This document shows, one piece after another, positions 25,245 to 33,840 of a DNA stretch of 64,000 nt. The DNA comes from Clostridia bacterium (GTDB lineage Bacteria > Bacillota > Clostridia > Christensenellales > Borkfalkiaceae). How positions within the stretch are numbered: the first letter of the stretch is position 1; each line of letters opens with the position of its first letter. The position numbers and the translations under genes were made by a program. Location: positions 1 to 64,000 of the forward strand of contig JAGASM010000032.1 of the NCBI GenBank assembly GCA_017621735.1. Direction: 5' to 3'. The notes below the pieces were generated by a model, which had not been told where the DNA came from, searched no databases, and saw only the letters and a list, made by a program, of their open reading frames with translations.

Positions 25245-26168
25245 TCATATTTTCGGATCTTGTCCGATTTTTCCTACACCAAGACGCGATTCAAGCCATT
25301 CGTAGAATGCCTTTCTGTCGACGTCTACCGCAATATTCACAGGAGAATAACCCTCCTGCGGGGAACACCGTACGGAAAACGCACCGCGCTCCTGTTCTAA
25401 ATCCGCCCGAACGTATCTCGTTTCAAAGCGGCACAGCGGCTGAAACGCACTTGCCACGGCGAGCGGATCGTGCATCACGCTCTTTTCAAAACCGAAGTGT
25501 TTTAACCACCTGTCAAACCAAAGGGATAACAGCCGATTGCTTTCCCCTTTCGAAGATGCAACCCGTTCCAAAAGCCCGCCTTCCAACGTACAGCGCAACG
25601 TTACGTCTAATCCGATCGCATAGAGGGGAATCCCGCTCGAATAGACGGTTTGCGCCGCTTCCGGATCGCAGAGAATATTCCACTCGGGCGACGGGTTCAA
25701 AAAACACCCGCCCATCGTATAGATGGCGCCCACGGATTGCATCTCCTCGGGGAACCGTTCGATTGCCCGTGCAAGATTTGTAAGCGGTCCTACCGCAAAG
25801 ATGATCAGTTCGTCCTTCCACCGATTTGCGCTTTCCGCCAAAAACTCAGCCGCTCCCGTTTGGACGGGAAGTGAAGCGTACTCATCGCACCACTGACAGA
25901 CGTTTTTCCGTTCGAGCGAACAGCCGTCCTCCCATACGAAGGGGCGAATAGGCTCCTTTGTCGGAATTTCCTCCCCCGCAAAGACGGGGACGTTCGGTTT
26001 GCCTGCGGCACGTAAAAGTCTTTGCGCAAGTTGCGCGCGCTGTGCCGTATTCCGATAGACGGTCGTAACGCCGACAAGTTCGGCGTCCGTTTCCGCCGCA
26101 AGCGAAGCAAGCGCAAACGCGTCGTCGATGTCGTCGCCGATATCCGTATCAAAAATTACCTTTTTCAT
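25245..26168 (-). CDS. Inosine-uridine-preferring nucleoside hydrolase
   Basis: A 307-residue enzyme of the IUNH family. The Ca2+ and ribose-binding N-terminal motif is DTDIGDDIDDAFAL (8-21), GPLTNLARA (about 117-125) is the second conserved block, and HDPLAVA (about 233-239) the third with its metal-binding Asp. It has no signal peptide, so it acts in the cytoplasm, releasing ribose from nucleosides or similar N-ribosides. AAGGAGG directly precedes the ATG at 26168. In this operon its product would feed the ribokinase at the other end. Confidence 0.9.
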   Translation of the reverse strand: MKKVIFDTDIGDDIDDAFALASLAAETDAELVGVTTVYRNTAQRAQLAQRLLRAAGKPNVPVFAGEEIPTKEPIRPFVWEDGCSLERKNVCQWCDEYASLPVQTGAAEFLAESANRWKDELIIFAVGPLTNLARAIERFPEEMQSVGAIYTMGGCFLNPSPEWNILCDPEAAQTVYSSGIPLYAIGLDVTLRCTLEGGLLERVASSKGESNRLLSLWFDRWLKHFGFEKSVMHDPLAVASAFQPLCRFETRYVRADLEQERGAFSVRCSPQEGYSPVNIAVDVDRKAFYEWLESRLGVGKIGQDPKI

Positions 26169-26185
26169 TTTCCTCCTTCCCGCCG

Positions 26186-28060
26186 TCAATAGGTACGGTA
26201 CAACGTCAAGTCGCCGTTGGGTTTCGTTCTGTCAAGCGGATTGACGTATCCTTCCTGCCATGCCGGCCACGCAACGGTGATCCCAAGTTTTTCTTTCGTC
26301 GCCCGATATGCTTCGGAATTAAGTTCGATGACCAAGGCAAGATTGCGCTTTTCGAGCAAGTCCACCGTTTGTTCGTAGATGCGCTCCGCCTCGGAACGGG
26401 ACGTCGCCTGCAAAATTTTGGTCGTTTGTTGTCCGATCAACGCGTTGATACGCGTCAATGCATTGTTATAATCTTGGAAATCTTCGTCCGTAGCGTCTAC
26501 AACGAAGTGCGTCGCGTTATAATCGTAAGCATAAATCGAAAGCGGACGCTTTAAGTTTGCACGGAAGACTTCGGCTTCCGTCTTACCGTGATTCGTTTGC
26601 GGTTGGACGTTATCGTAATACTGGTAGTTAATCAAAAGGTCTACCGTCATCAATCCGAAATTCGCCGCGCCCTGCGTTCCCTTGAGTTCGAGGTAATTTT
26701 CGGTGTAGGCGATCTTCGGCTCGTCTTCGTCCGTCCAATTCCAAGTTTCGCCTTCAACGCCGAACGTAACAAGCCGTTGCCCTTGATCGCTCGAAAGATA
26801 ATCGAAGAGTTTGATGACCAAATCGGGGCGTTCGCAGTTTGTCGTGATCATGTTCATGAGATAGCCGTATCCGCGGATATCCGCCAAGACGGGCGCGTCC
26901 CCTTCGGAGTTGGTAAGATACATACTGACGTACTCGTAACCGCCGTCTTTTGCGGTTGCGAAGTGCATCTGATAGTCTTGCGGTGTAGCGAGCGTTGCAA
27001 ACGCCTTTCCGCCTGCAATGACACTTCCGACGCCGTCGTACGTTTGCGTGAAGTTATCGCGCGAGATGAGCGTGTTTCCGCTCGCACGCGTCGAACAAAG
27101 ATCGTTGAGCCAGTACAGCATTTCCGCATATTCTTCCTGCGTGAAACGGTATTCGTATTCCCCTTCGCGCGTTTCAAAAGGAATTGCAAAGAATTGCGCC
27201 AACCATTCCAACGACGCGTTGCCCTGATCGGTGAACTGCGAAAGTTGCAATGCCGTCGTGATCTTTCCGCTGCTCGTGCCGTAATAATTAGACATTACCC
27301 ACGTTGCCGCCTCTTTGAACCCTTCGGGCGTGGTGATATATCCCTGCCATTCAACGCTCTTGGTCGAGCCGTCAAGCGCCTCGTACGAAATCTTCCCGTT
27401 CTCATCCGCCATCGTTTCGGCGTGTGCCTGCCATGCGTCAAACAAATCCTTTCTGACCATCATTCCGCCGTTGGGTTGGAGTTGTTCGCCCTCGGGAATA
27501 TCTTCGTAACTGTAATAGTGGTTGGGGATCCCGTACGTCTTTCCGTTTCCGTAAGCCCACCAATCCATAACGTCTTCCGGCAAATGATTGTAGAGCGTAG
27601 GCGCCCACTTATCCGCCAAAGTATTGATGTCGTACACGTATCCCTGCTGTGCGAGGGAAGAAAGCGTTTGCGTCTTAGACGTCGGTGCCGAAATGACGTC
27701 CGGAAGATCGCCGCCCGCAATCATCGTAGACAGTTTTTGTCCGTCGTCTTGAACGGGCGTCGTAAAGTGAATGTTGATTCCGGTATCTTGCTTGATTTTA
27801 CGCAATACGTCGTTTACGGCGGGAATCGGCCAACTGGATACGTCGACGTACCACTCGAGCGTCATATCGTTATCTTCGGGAATGTATTCCCAACTGTTCT
27901 TATCGGAAGGCGTTTCCGCGTAATCGGGGTAGGTAAGTTTTGCCATTCCGTCGTCGCCGATCGGAGGTAAATCTTCCTCGCCGCACGCCGAAACGGGAAA
28001 CGCAAACGCCCCCGCGCACACAACTGTCAACAGTCTTGTAAGTAATTTTTTCCCTTTCAT
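26186..28060 (-). CDS. ABC transporter substrate-binding lipoprotein (LplA type)
   Basis: A 624-residue extracellular solute-binding protein of family 1. The lipobox is VSAC (Cys25), and the core begins LEWYVDVSSWPIPAVNDVLRK with the usual MIAGGDLPDV motif. Proteins of this length pair with the two LplB/LplC-type permeases that precede it in the operon and usually bind oligosaccharides. The substrate is unknown; the gene context suggests a riboside. AGGAGG lies just before the ATG at 28060. Confidence 0.85.
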   Translation of the reverse strand: MKGKKLLTRLLTVVCAGAFAFPVSACGEEDLPPIGDDGMAKLTYPDYAETPSDKNSWEYIPEDNDMTLEWYVDVSSWPIPAVNDVLRKIKQDTGINIHFTTPVQDDGQKLSTMIAGGDLPDVISAPTSKTQTLSSLAQQGYVYDINTLADKWAPTLYNHLPEDVMDWWAYGNGKTYGIPNHYYSYEDIPEGEQLQPNGGMMVRKDLFDAWQAHAETMADENGKISYEALDGSTKSVEWQGYITTPEGFKEAATWVMSNYYGTSSGKITTALQLSQFTDQGNASLEWLAQFFAIPFETREGEYEYRFTQEEYAEMLYWLNDLCSTRASGNTLISRDNFTQTYDGVGSVIAGGKAFATLATPQDYQMHFATAKDGGYEYVSMYLTNSEGDAPVLADIRGYGYLMNMITTNCERPDLVIKLFDYLSSDQGQRLVTFGVEGETWNWTDEDEPKIAYTENYLELKGTQGAANFGLMTVDLLINYQYYDNVQPQTNHGKTEAEVFRANLKRPLSIYAYDYNATHFVVDATDEDFQDYNNALTRINALIGQQTTKILQATSRSEAERIYEQTVDLLEKRNLALVIELNSEAYRATKEKLGITVAWPAWQEGYVNPLDRTKPNGDLTLYRTY

Positions 28061-28082
28061 ATATTTCCTCCTATAATTGCGT

Positions 28083-29222
28083 TTAGCCTTTGAGTGAGCC
28101 GACCATGATCCCCGAAGCGAAGTTCTTCCGAATGAGCGGGAAGAAACAGAACACGGGAATAATAGAGAGAACGATTGCCGCAAGCGACAACGTCTGCGGA
28201 GAAAGCCGTTCCATCATTTCGGGTGGCATTCCCTCCGTCATCGAAGAAGTTTGAATTGCTTTGAGCAAGAAATACTGCAACGATTGCAACTCTTCTCTGT
28301 TGGTATAGATCATCGTGTCAAAGTAACTGTTCCAATGTCCAACCGCAACCCAAAGCACGACCGTTGCGAGGACAGGCTTGGAAAGCGGCATGTAAATTTG
28401 CCACCAAATGCGGAATTCCCCCGCACCGTCGATGAGTGCCGCGTCGTGGATATCGGCGCTGATGGAGCGAAATCCGTTTTGCAGCACGATCATGTTGTAT
28501 ACGGAATACAAACTCGGAATGATGTACACCCAAAAGGTGTCGTAAAGCCCGATGCTCTTAATGATGAGGAAGTAAGGAACAAGCCCGCCCGAAAAGAACA
28601 TCGTAAAAATGTTGATCCAATAAAAGACTCGGCGGAATTTTAAGTTGGGACGGCTCATTGCATAAGCTACGATCGCCGTAAAGATGAGTGCGGTAACCGT
28701 TCCGACCACCGTACGGGCGATTGTGATTCCGTAACTTCTCCAAAAATCCGCGTCCTTCAAAACGACCGCATAATTTTCAAACGTGAACACGCGGGGAAGC
28801 AACCATACTCCGCCGATGGAATAATCGGCGCCTTGGTTGAAACTGCCCGCCAAAACGTAAATGATTGGATAGATACAAAGAATACAAAAAATTCCGATTA
28901 CGATCGCCAAAACAACGTCGAACGTTTTGATTCGGCTGTTGAGTTTGCTCTTTTGGAAACGGGAAAGCCATACCTTCTTTCTCTTTCCGTGTACGTAAAG
29001 AAAGAATCCAACCGCCGCCGCCGCAACGACAAGCAACCCGCAAAATACGTAAAACAAAACGTCCAACGTATGGTAAATTTTATCCGTTCCCCCGTCGATT
29101 TGCACGTTTGCAAGGTAGGCGAATACAATCACCCCGATTACAATCGCACCGACAAGAAAAAACGTGGCTTTCTTGAAGCGGGAGTAGGCATCACTGTACA
29201 GATCCGTTAATTTTTCCATCAT
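28083..29222 (-). CDS. ABC transporter permease (LplC/YtcP type) with N-terminal extension
   Basis: A 379-residue inner-membrane permease with the EAA loop DAALIDGAGEFRIWWQIYMPL-like region (about 262-282), which docks onto the ATPase. Normal family members have about 290-300 residues; this one has about 90 extra N-terminal residues with two additional membrane helices (about 20-37 and 55-75) and a basic linker. The start overlaps the end of the first permease gene. No ATPase gene is present in the locus. Confidence 0.85.
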   Translation of the reverse strand: MMEKLTDLYSDAYSRFKKATFFLVGAIVIGVIVFAYLANVQIDGGTDKIYHTLDVLFYVFCGLLVVAAAAVGFFLYVHGKRKKVWLSRFQKSKLNSRIKTFDVVLAIVIGIFCILCIYPIIYVLAGSFNQGADYSIGGVWLLPRVFTFENYAVVLKDADFWRSYGITIARTVVGTVTALIFTAIVAYAMSRPNLKFRRVFYWINIFTMFFSGGLVPYFLIIKSIGLYDTFWVYIIPSLYSVYNMIVLQNGFRSISADIHDAALIDGAGEFRIWWQIYMPLSKPVLATVVLWVAVGHWNSYFDTMIYTNREELQSLQYFLLKAIQTSSMTEGMPPEMMERLSPQTLSLAAIVLSIIPVFCFFPLIRKNFASGIMVGSLKG

Positions 29223-29223
29223 A

Positions 29224-30216
29224 TCAGTAGATCCCCTTCCCGCTTATTTTTTTGCATACCCAGTTCCCCGATACAAGCAAGAAGAGGGAAACGACCGATT
29301 TAATAAGTCCGATCGCCGTTGCATAACTGTAACGGAAGTCGGGAATGCCGTACTTGTAGATATACGTATCGAGAACTTCGCTGCGCTCGATGTTGCTCGT
29401 GTTTTGGAATACGAGCAAGTGCTCGATCCCGTTGTTCAAAAGCCCGCTTACCGAAAGAATAAAGAACAACGTAATGGTCGGCGCAATCGACGGAATCGTA
29501 ATGTAGACGATCTTATGGAATCGGTTCGCTCCGTCCATTTTTGCCGCCTCGTACAGTTCCTGCGGAATTGCCGCGATTGCAGCGACGTAAATAACGGATC
29601 CCCAACCCATACCCTTCAAAAGGGACGTTCCGATGATGATCCACCAAAAATAATCGGGATCGCCGAGAATGTCTACTTTATGTTCGGTAAGTCCCCACTG
29701 TTGCAAAAGCGCGGGAAGCCCCGTGTCCAACGCAAACAAACTGAGGAAGATCCCGCCGTATACCGCCCACGATATAAAGTGAGGGAAGAAGGTAACCGTT
29801 TGCACGAATTTTTTATAGCGATCGCTCAAAAGTTCCGCCGTGAAGACCGCAAATAAAATAGGCAGGGGGAAGTTGATGAGCAACTGAAGAATGTTCAGCC
29901 CCAACGTATTCAAAATAATATTCCAAAAGTCGGGATCTTCAAAAAACGCGACAAAGTTGTCAAATCCGTTCCAATCGGCAACGGAGATCGCCTGAGAAAT
30001 GTTCAGCCATCCGTCCCCGTCCTTAAATGCAAGCGTCAGTCCGTACAGCGGCGCATAGGCAAATACCGCCAAAAAGATGACGCTTAAAGACGCCATTCCC
30101 ACAAGCACCCAATCGTTTGCCGTCCACGGCTTTCGTTTTTTCCGTTCGGGCTTTTCTTCCGTCTTGCCGAGCACTTGCGATTCGCTTTCCGTGCCCGCTA
30201 AAATCTCCTCGGTCAT
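29224..30216 (-). CDS. ABC transporter permease (LplB/YtcO type)
   Basis: A 330-residue inner-membrane permease with six helices and the EAA loop YEAAKMDGANRFHKIVYITIP (about 238-258). An N-terminal cytoplasmic stretch of about 35 residues is rich in Glu and Lys. It pairs with the second permease and the LplA-type binding protein. It follows the LacI gene after 91 bases that hold two hairpins. Confidence 0.88.
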   Translation of the reverse strand: MTEEILAGTESESQVLGKTEEKPERKKRKPWTANDWVLVGMASLSVIFLAVFAYAPLYGLTLAFKDGDGWLNISQAISVADWNGFDNFVAFFEDPDFWNIILNTLGLNILQLLINFPLPILFAVFTAELLSDRYKKFVQTVTFFPHFISWAVYGGIFLSLFALDTGLPALLQQWGLTEHKVDILGDPDYFWWIIIGTSLLKGMGWGSVIYVAAIAAIPQELYEAAKMDGANRFHKIVYITIPSIAPTITLFFILSVSGLLNNGIEHLLVFQNTSNIERSEVLDTYIYKYGIPDFRYSYATAIGLIKSVVSLFLLVSGNWVCKKISGKGIY

Positions 30217-30248
30217 ACCGCTCTCTCCTATTAAATATTTTTATTATT

Positions 30249-30293
30249 AGGGAATTCCTTCACGGAATTTCCTAACGCAAGGGCGCCCTTGCG
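30249..30293. other. Two hairpins between lacI and the permeases
   Basis: A perfect 18-bp palindrome CGCAAGGGCGCCCTTGCG (30276-30293) and a 10-bp stem AGGGAATTCC/GGAATTTCCT (30249-30273). Neither is followed by a good T run on the minus strand. They may stabilise mRNA or lower the ratio of transporter to regulator mRNA. Confidence 0.5.
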
Positions 30294-30307
30294 AAATTTT
30301 TCGTTTT

Positions 30308-31342
30308 TCAGTTTTTTGAAATGTCCGCCACGCTGGACCGCCGCACCAACCGTGCCGGGCAGCAAGCGGGCGCTTCCGCCTCTTTGTTCTCGATGAGCGC
30401 AAGAATGGAGCGGCACACCTCTTTGGCTATCGTTTCCACCGGTTGCCTCATTGTGGAAAGAGGGACTTCTAAAACGGACGAATAGATGTTGTCGTCGAAT
30501 CCCATGACGGAAACGTCGTCCGGAATCCGTTTTCCCGCGCGTTTTGCGCTTTCATAAACGCCGTACGCTTGCATATCGCTGAATGCAAAAATCGCCGTAA
30601 CGTCCTTTTTAAGCAGCATTTCTCCGCCGTTTACACCCGTCGCGAAATCGTACCTGCCTTCGTAGACAAACTCGTCCGAAAGGCTCAACCCGCGCTCCGA
30701 AAGCGCACGCCGTACCCCTTTTAGACGGTTTCGGCTACTGTTGAGGGTAAGCGGTCCCGCAATCACGCCGATTTTTTTGTGTCCGTTTTCAAGAAGATAC
30801 TGCGTCGCCGCGTAACTGCTCGCCTCGTTATCTACCGCAACCCGCGTTCCGCCGTCCGTGTAATAACGGTCGAAAAACAAATACGGAACGTGCAATCCCG
30901 CCAAAAGACGTTTGATCTTTTCCGCATTTTCCGCCGTAAAGGACTCCGCGCTCGGCGTCAAAATGAGCCCGTCGACGTTTCGTCCCGCAAGCAAACTGAT
31001 ATAACGCTCGTCGCTTTCCGCCCGCTCCTCGCTGTTACACAAAATGATATCGTACCCGTACCGCGCGATCTCTACCTGAATATGCCGCACCGCCTCGGAA
31101 AAGAATGCGTTGGAAATATCCGGGACGACAACGCCGACGATATTCGTCTTTTTGGTAACGAGCGCCCGCGCGAGAACGTCGGCGCTGTAATTGAGTTCCG
31201 CCGCCGCCGCCCGTACCCGCTCGCAAGTGCTTTCGGGCAACGCGGCGCTTTTTCCGTTCAAAACCATGGAAACGGTCGTCGGAGATACCTCCGCCCGAAG
31301 CGCAACGTCTTTTATGGTCGCCTTTTTTTTGACTCCGTTCAT
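30308..31342 (-). CDS. LacI-family transcriptional regulator of locus A
   Basis: A 344-residue regulator. The N-terminal helix-turn-helix reads ATIKDVALRAEVSPTTVSMV and the hinge helix LARALVTKKTN; the periplasmic-binding-like effector domain includes VGVVVPDISNAFF. The serine-rich, ribose-type variant is suggested by context only. Its ATG overlaps the rbsK stop. It probably binds the paired palindromes at 32280-32304 and so controls its own operon. Confidence 0.9.
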   Translation of the reverse strand: MNGVKKKATIKDVALRAEVSPTTVSMVLNGKSAALPESTCERVRAAAAELNYSADVLARALVTKKTNIVGVVVPDISNAFFSEAVRHIQVEIARYGYDIILCNSEERAESDERYISLLAGRNVDGLILTPSAESFTAENAEKIKRLLAGLHVPYLFFDRYYTDGGTRVAVDNEASSYAATQYLLENGHKKIGVIAGPLTLNSSRNRLKGVRRALSERGLSLSDEFVYEGRYDFATGVNGGEMLLKKDVTAIFAFSDMQAYGVYESAKRAGKRIPDDVSVMGFDDNIYSSVLEVPLSTMRQPVETIAKEVCRSILALIENKEAEAPACCPARLVRRSSVADISKN

Positions 31343-32259
31343 ACAAAAATACCCTTTTCTTTCGCGTATGCCTCAACCTCGCTGCGAATGGGAATGGCAC
31401 GCTGTGCTCCCCGCCGCGTTACGGTAAGCGCGGAAGCCGTACTTGCAAAACGCATTGCGGTTTCGACGTCCGCACCTTCGGAAAGACGGGTTACAAACGC
31501 ACCTACGTAGGTATCCCCTGCCGCCGTCGTATCGATTGCCTCGGCGGGAACTACGTCCACACGGCGGAACGCACCTTCGCTCACGCTTGCGGAACCGTCC
31601 ATTCCCAACGTAATAAGCACGTTCTTTACGCCGAGTTCGCCAAGTTTTTCCGCACATTGACGGACGCTCTTCTCGTCCGAAGGATAGATCCCCGTATAAA
31701 ATTCCGCCTCTATTTGATTTGGAACAAACCAATCGCAATCGGCGTACAATTCCTTAGGAAGTTCACGCGCGGGCGCGGGGTTGAGCACTGTAATCATTCC
31801 GCGCTTTTTCGCCTCTTTCAAAGCATGCGAAACGGTGGGAAGCCCGATTTCCAATTGCACCAAAAGGTAGTCCCCCGCTTTTGCATCGGCAAGAGCGCGA
31901 TCGACAAGCGCACCGTCCGCCCTTCCGTTGGAGCCGGCGTCAAGAATAATGCGGTTGTCCCCATCCACGACGGTAATCACCGCGATTCCGCTCGAAATAT
32001 CCGATTCCGTACGCACGTGGTCGGCATGAACACCGTACTCCTTCAACGCATCCGTAAGTTCTTTGCCGAACTCCCGTCCGACGCAACCTACCATGTACGA
32101 TTCACCGCCCAGTTTGGCTACCGCCACCGCCTGATTAGCACCCTTCCCTCCGGGGTTCGTCATAAACCCTTCTCCGGAAAGCGTTTCGCCGCCCTTTGGA
32201 GCGCGCGGCGCGCGAATCACGAGATCCATATTCAAACTTCCAACAATATAAATCCGCAT
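31339..32259 (-). CDS. rbsK: Ribokinase (PfkB family), locus A
   Basis: A 306-residue sugar kinase. It starts MRIYIVGSLNMDLVIRAP and has the PfkB signature 1 NPGGKGANQAVAVAKLGG (about 36-53) and signature 2 DTTAAGDTYVGAF (about 246-258, catalytic Asp and anion hole), diagnostic of ribokinases. It phosphorylates ribose at O5. The ATG at 32259 is preferred over the GTG at 32265, since AGAGGG lies five bases before the ATG and would overlap the GTG. First gene of the locus A operon. Confidence 0.9.
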   Translation of the reverse strand: MRIYIVGSLNMDLVIRAPRAPKGGETLSGEGFMTNPGGKGANQAVAVAKLGGESYMVGCVGREFGKELTDALKEYGVHADHVRTESDISSGIAVITVVDGDNRIILDAGSNGRADGALVDRALADAKAGDYLLVQLEIGLPTVSHALKEAKKRGMITVLNPAPARELPKELYADCDWFVPNQIEAEFYTGIYPSDEKSVRQCAEKLGELGVKNVLITLGMDGSASVSEGAFRRVDVVPAEAIDTTAAGDTYVGAFVTRLSEGADVETAMRFASTASALTVTRRGAQRAIPIRSEVEAYAKEKGIFV

Positions 32260-32279
32260 TTGCACCCTCTTTTTTCAGT

Positions 32280-32304
32280 TAAATCGATTTACTAAAACGA
32301 TTTA
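32280..32304 (-). promoter_or_regulatory. Two LacI-type operators of locus A
   Basis: TAAATCGATTTA (32280-32291, perfect palindrome) and TAAAACGATTTA (32293-32304) lie 13 bases apart between the start point and the rbsK ribosome site. The central CG and length fit LacI-family sites. Confidence 0.7.
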
Positions 32305-32314
32305 CTACGCTATG

Positions 32315-32343
32315 ATTATATCACTCTTTTCTATCGCTGTCAA
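32315..32343 (-). promoter_or_regulatory. Promoter of the locus A operon
   Basis: Minus-strand -35 TTGACA (32338-32343), 17-base spacer ending in TGA (extended -10) and -10 TATAAT (32315-32320): near consensus, and followed by the two operators. Confidence 0.85.
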
Positions 32344-32528
32344 CCCTTTTTCAAAAATTTATAAAAAATTCGAATTTGCAAGCACCCGCCCTTCATCAAA
32401 ACAATCACATCAACACACCGGTTGTGCCTTAATTCCGCATTAGAAGTATCCGACGGTCTTCCCGCTTTTATTCCAAAAAATAAACTGCCAACGCCCCATT
32501 CAACGATTGAACTGCACAATAAAGAACG
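32344..32528. other. Intergenic stretch without recognised features
   Basis: About 185 bases between the locus A promoter and the SGNH repeat. No convincing ORF, promoter or repeat. It may contain the remains of whatever preceded the duplicated SGNH end. Confidence 0.4.
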
Positions 32529-32621
32529 GCACCCGACGGACTGCACCCCAACGACAGAGGACATAGAAAACTCGCCCTCCTCGTGAAAAACTTCCTCGAG
32601 CAAAACTACCTCACGGAATAA
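32529..32621 (+). pseudogene. SGNH hydrolase 3' fragment
   Basis: Thirty codons plus stop in the same frame as the end of the intact SGNH gene: APDGLHPNDRGHRK and on to NFLEQNYLTE, including the catalytic Asp and His. No start codon or 5' part is present, so it is a remnant or duplication product. The last two residues and the stop differ from the intact copy. Confidence 0.85.
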
Positions 32622-32657
32622 CGGAAAAACAACTTTTTTGTCCATGTTTAGAAAAAA

Positions 32658-32680
32658 AGACGGCACCCGCCGTCTTTTTT
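32658..32680 (+). terminator. Terminator copy after the SGNH fragment
   Basis: AAAGACGG and CCGTCTTT arms with A and T runs, the copy of the hairpin at 18805-18827. Confidence 0.75.
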
Positions 32681-32803
32681 TATTTTTCGCGCAGTGATAC
32701 GTTCACCAAAAATTTCTCCTTTATCCTCATTTTTTTGTCGGTTAGGCGACAAATTTTCCGATTTGTTTGCGATAATGTTTGTGCGGCGGGAAACGAGGTG
32801 AAT

Positions 32804-33343
32804 ATGTCGACAATGCAAATTTTGGGCATTCTCCGCCTTTACAAGGTGGACGTGCTCCTTCTCGCTCTGGGAGTAACGCTCGTTACCTCCCTACTTAAAA
32901 AAACCGTATTGAAAAACGTATCGAAAAAAGTTTACGTCCTTCTTCCGTTTTTGATCGGAATGATTGTTTTCGGGGGTTATTATGCCATAACGGCACAAAA
33001 CGCGCTTTCTCTTGAAAACGTTTCTACGATTGCGGAAGGCGGGTTTGCGTGCGGTTCCGTTGCAACCCTTTACTACGTAACTTACGAGCAGTTTTTCCGT
33101 AAGGGCAAAAAAATTGCAAACCCCTTTCTTCCCCTTCTCGAAGGATACATCCCCGAACAAAAGATGGAAGAAGCGGCAAAGGCGTTGCTTTTGACAAGCA
33201 ATTCCGCATCGAAAGAAGAACTTTTGGACGCACTCCAAAAAACGCTCTTGCAGTACGTCCCCGAAAGCACGACGGAGACGGAACTTTCCGCGCTTGCCTT
33301 TACGGTAGCGGAGTACGCAAAAACACTCCGTGCCGAACAATAG
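32804..33343 (+). CDS. Hypothetical membrane protein
   Basis: A 179-residue protein I do not recognise. Two or three hydrophobic segments lie in the first half (about 14-33, 41-62 and possibly 75-95) and a helical, Glu/Leu-rich soluble part follows (about 100-179). The ATG at 32804 has GAGGTG five bases upstream. It is a single plus-strand gene between locus A and locus B with its own terminator. A hairpin (ACAAAT/ATTTGT) lies about 50 bases upstream. Confidence 0.6.
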   Translation: MSTMQILGILRLYKVDVLLLALGVTLVTSLLKKTVLKNVSKKVYVLLPFLIGMIVFGGYYAITAQNALSLENVSTIAEGGFACGSVATLYYVTYEQFFRKGKKIANPFLPLLEGYIPEQKMEEAAKALLLTSNSASKEELLDALQKTLLQYVPESTTETELSALAFTVAEYAKTLRAEQ

Positions 33344-33347
33344 GTTT

Positions 33348-33375
33348 CTCCGTGCCGTATGGCACGGAGTTTTTT
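33348..33375 (+). terminator. Terminator of the 32804-33343 gene
   Basis: CTCCGTGCC and GGCACGGAG pair perfectly over GTAT and are followed by six T. Confidence 0.9.
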
Positions 33376-33419
33376 GTTAAGTTGGTTTGTGAAAACGTGC
33401 ACGGGAGTTCAGGGTAAAT

Positions 33420-33790
33420 CCCGCGGGGTTGATTTGGGTGGAGTTAGGAAAGCGATAATAAACCCTTACAAGCGTGGTTGATAAGTTTGTAGGGTAAATT
33501 TACGGGTAGAGTTAGGAAAGCGATAATAAACCCTTACAAGCGTGGTTGATAAGTTCGTAGGGTAAATTTACGGGTAGGGTTAGGAAAGCAATAATAAACC
33601 CTTACAAGCGTGGTTGATAAGTTTGTAGGGTAATTTACGGGGAAAGTTAGGGAAACAATAATAAACCCTTACAAGCGTGGTTGATAAGTTTGTAGGGTAA
33701 ATTTACGGGGAAAGTTAGGGAAACAATAATAAACCGTCGTGCGCGCGACTAATAACCCATAGGGTTGATTTGCGCGGAAAGTGATAAAAT
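33420..33790. repeat. Tandem array of 67-68-bp repeats
   Basis: The phrase GTTAGG(A/G)AA(A/G)C recurs at 33443, 33511, 33579, 33646 and 33714, a period of 68, 68, 67 and 68. Each unit contains AACCCTTACAAGCG, GGTTGATAAGTT and TGTAGGGTAA; ACCCTTACAA and TTGTAGGGT can pair as a hairpin with one bulge. There are no unique spacers and no ORF. The first and last units are degenerate. Confidence 0.9.
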
Positions 33791-33840
33791 ATTCGCGCAA
33801 TGAAACGATTTGTTTGTGCAAAAAATTACAATACGGTATA

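Larger units (their letters stand above)
32529..32680 (+). repeat. 152-bp direct repeat, right copy
   Basis: Matches 18676-18827 in the same orientation with about ten substitutions and no gap, including the terminator hairpin at 32658-32680. Confidence 0.9.

Noticed and set aside
33420..33790. CRISPR array
   Set aside because: The period is 68 bases with the whole unit conserved; there are no unique spacers and no cas genes.
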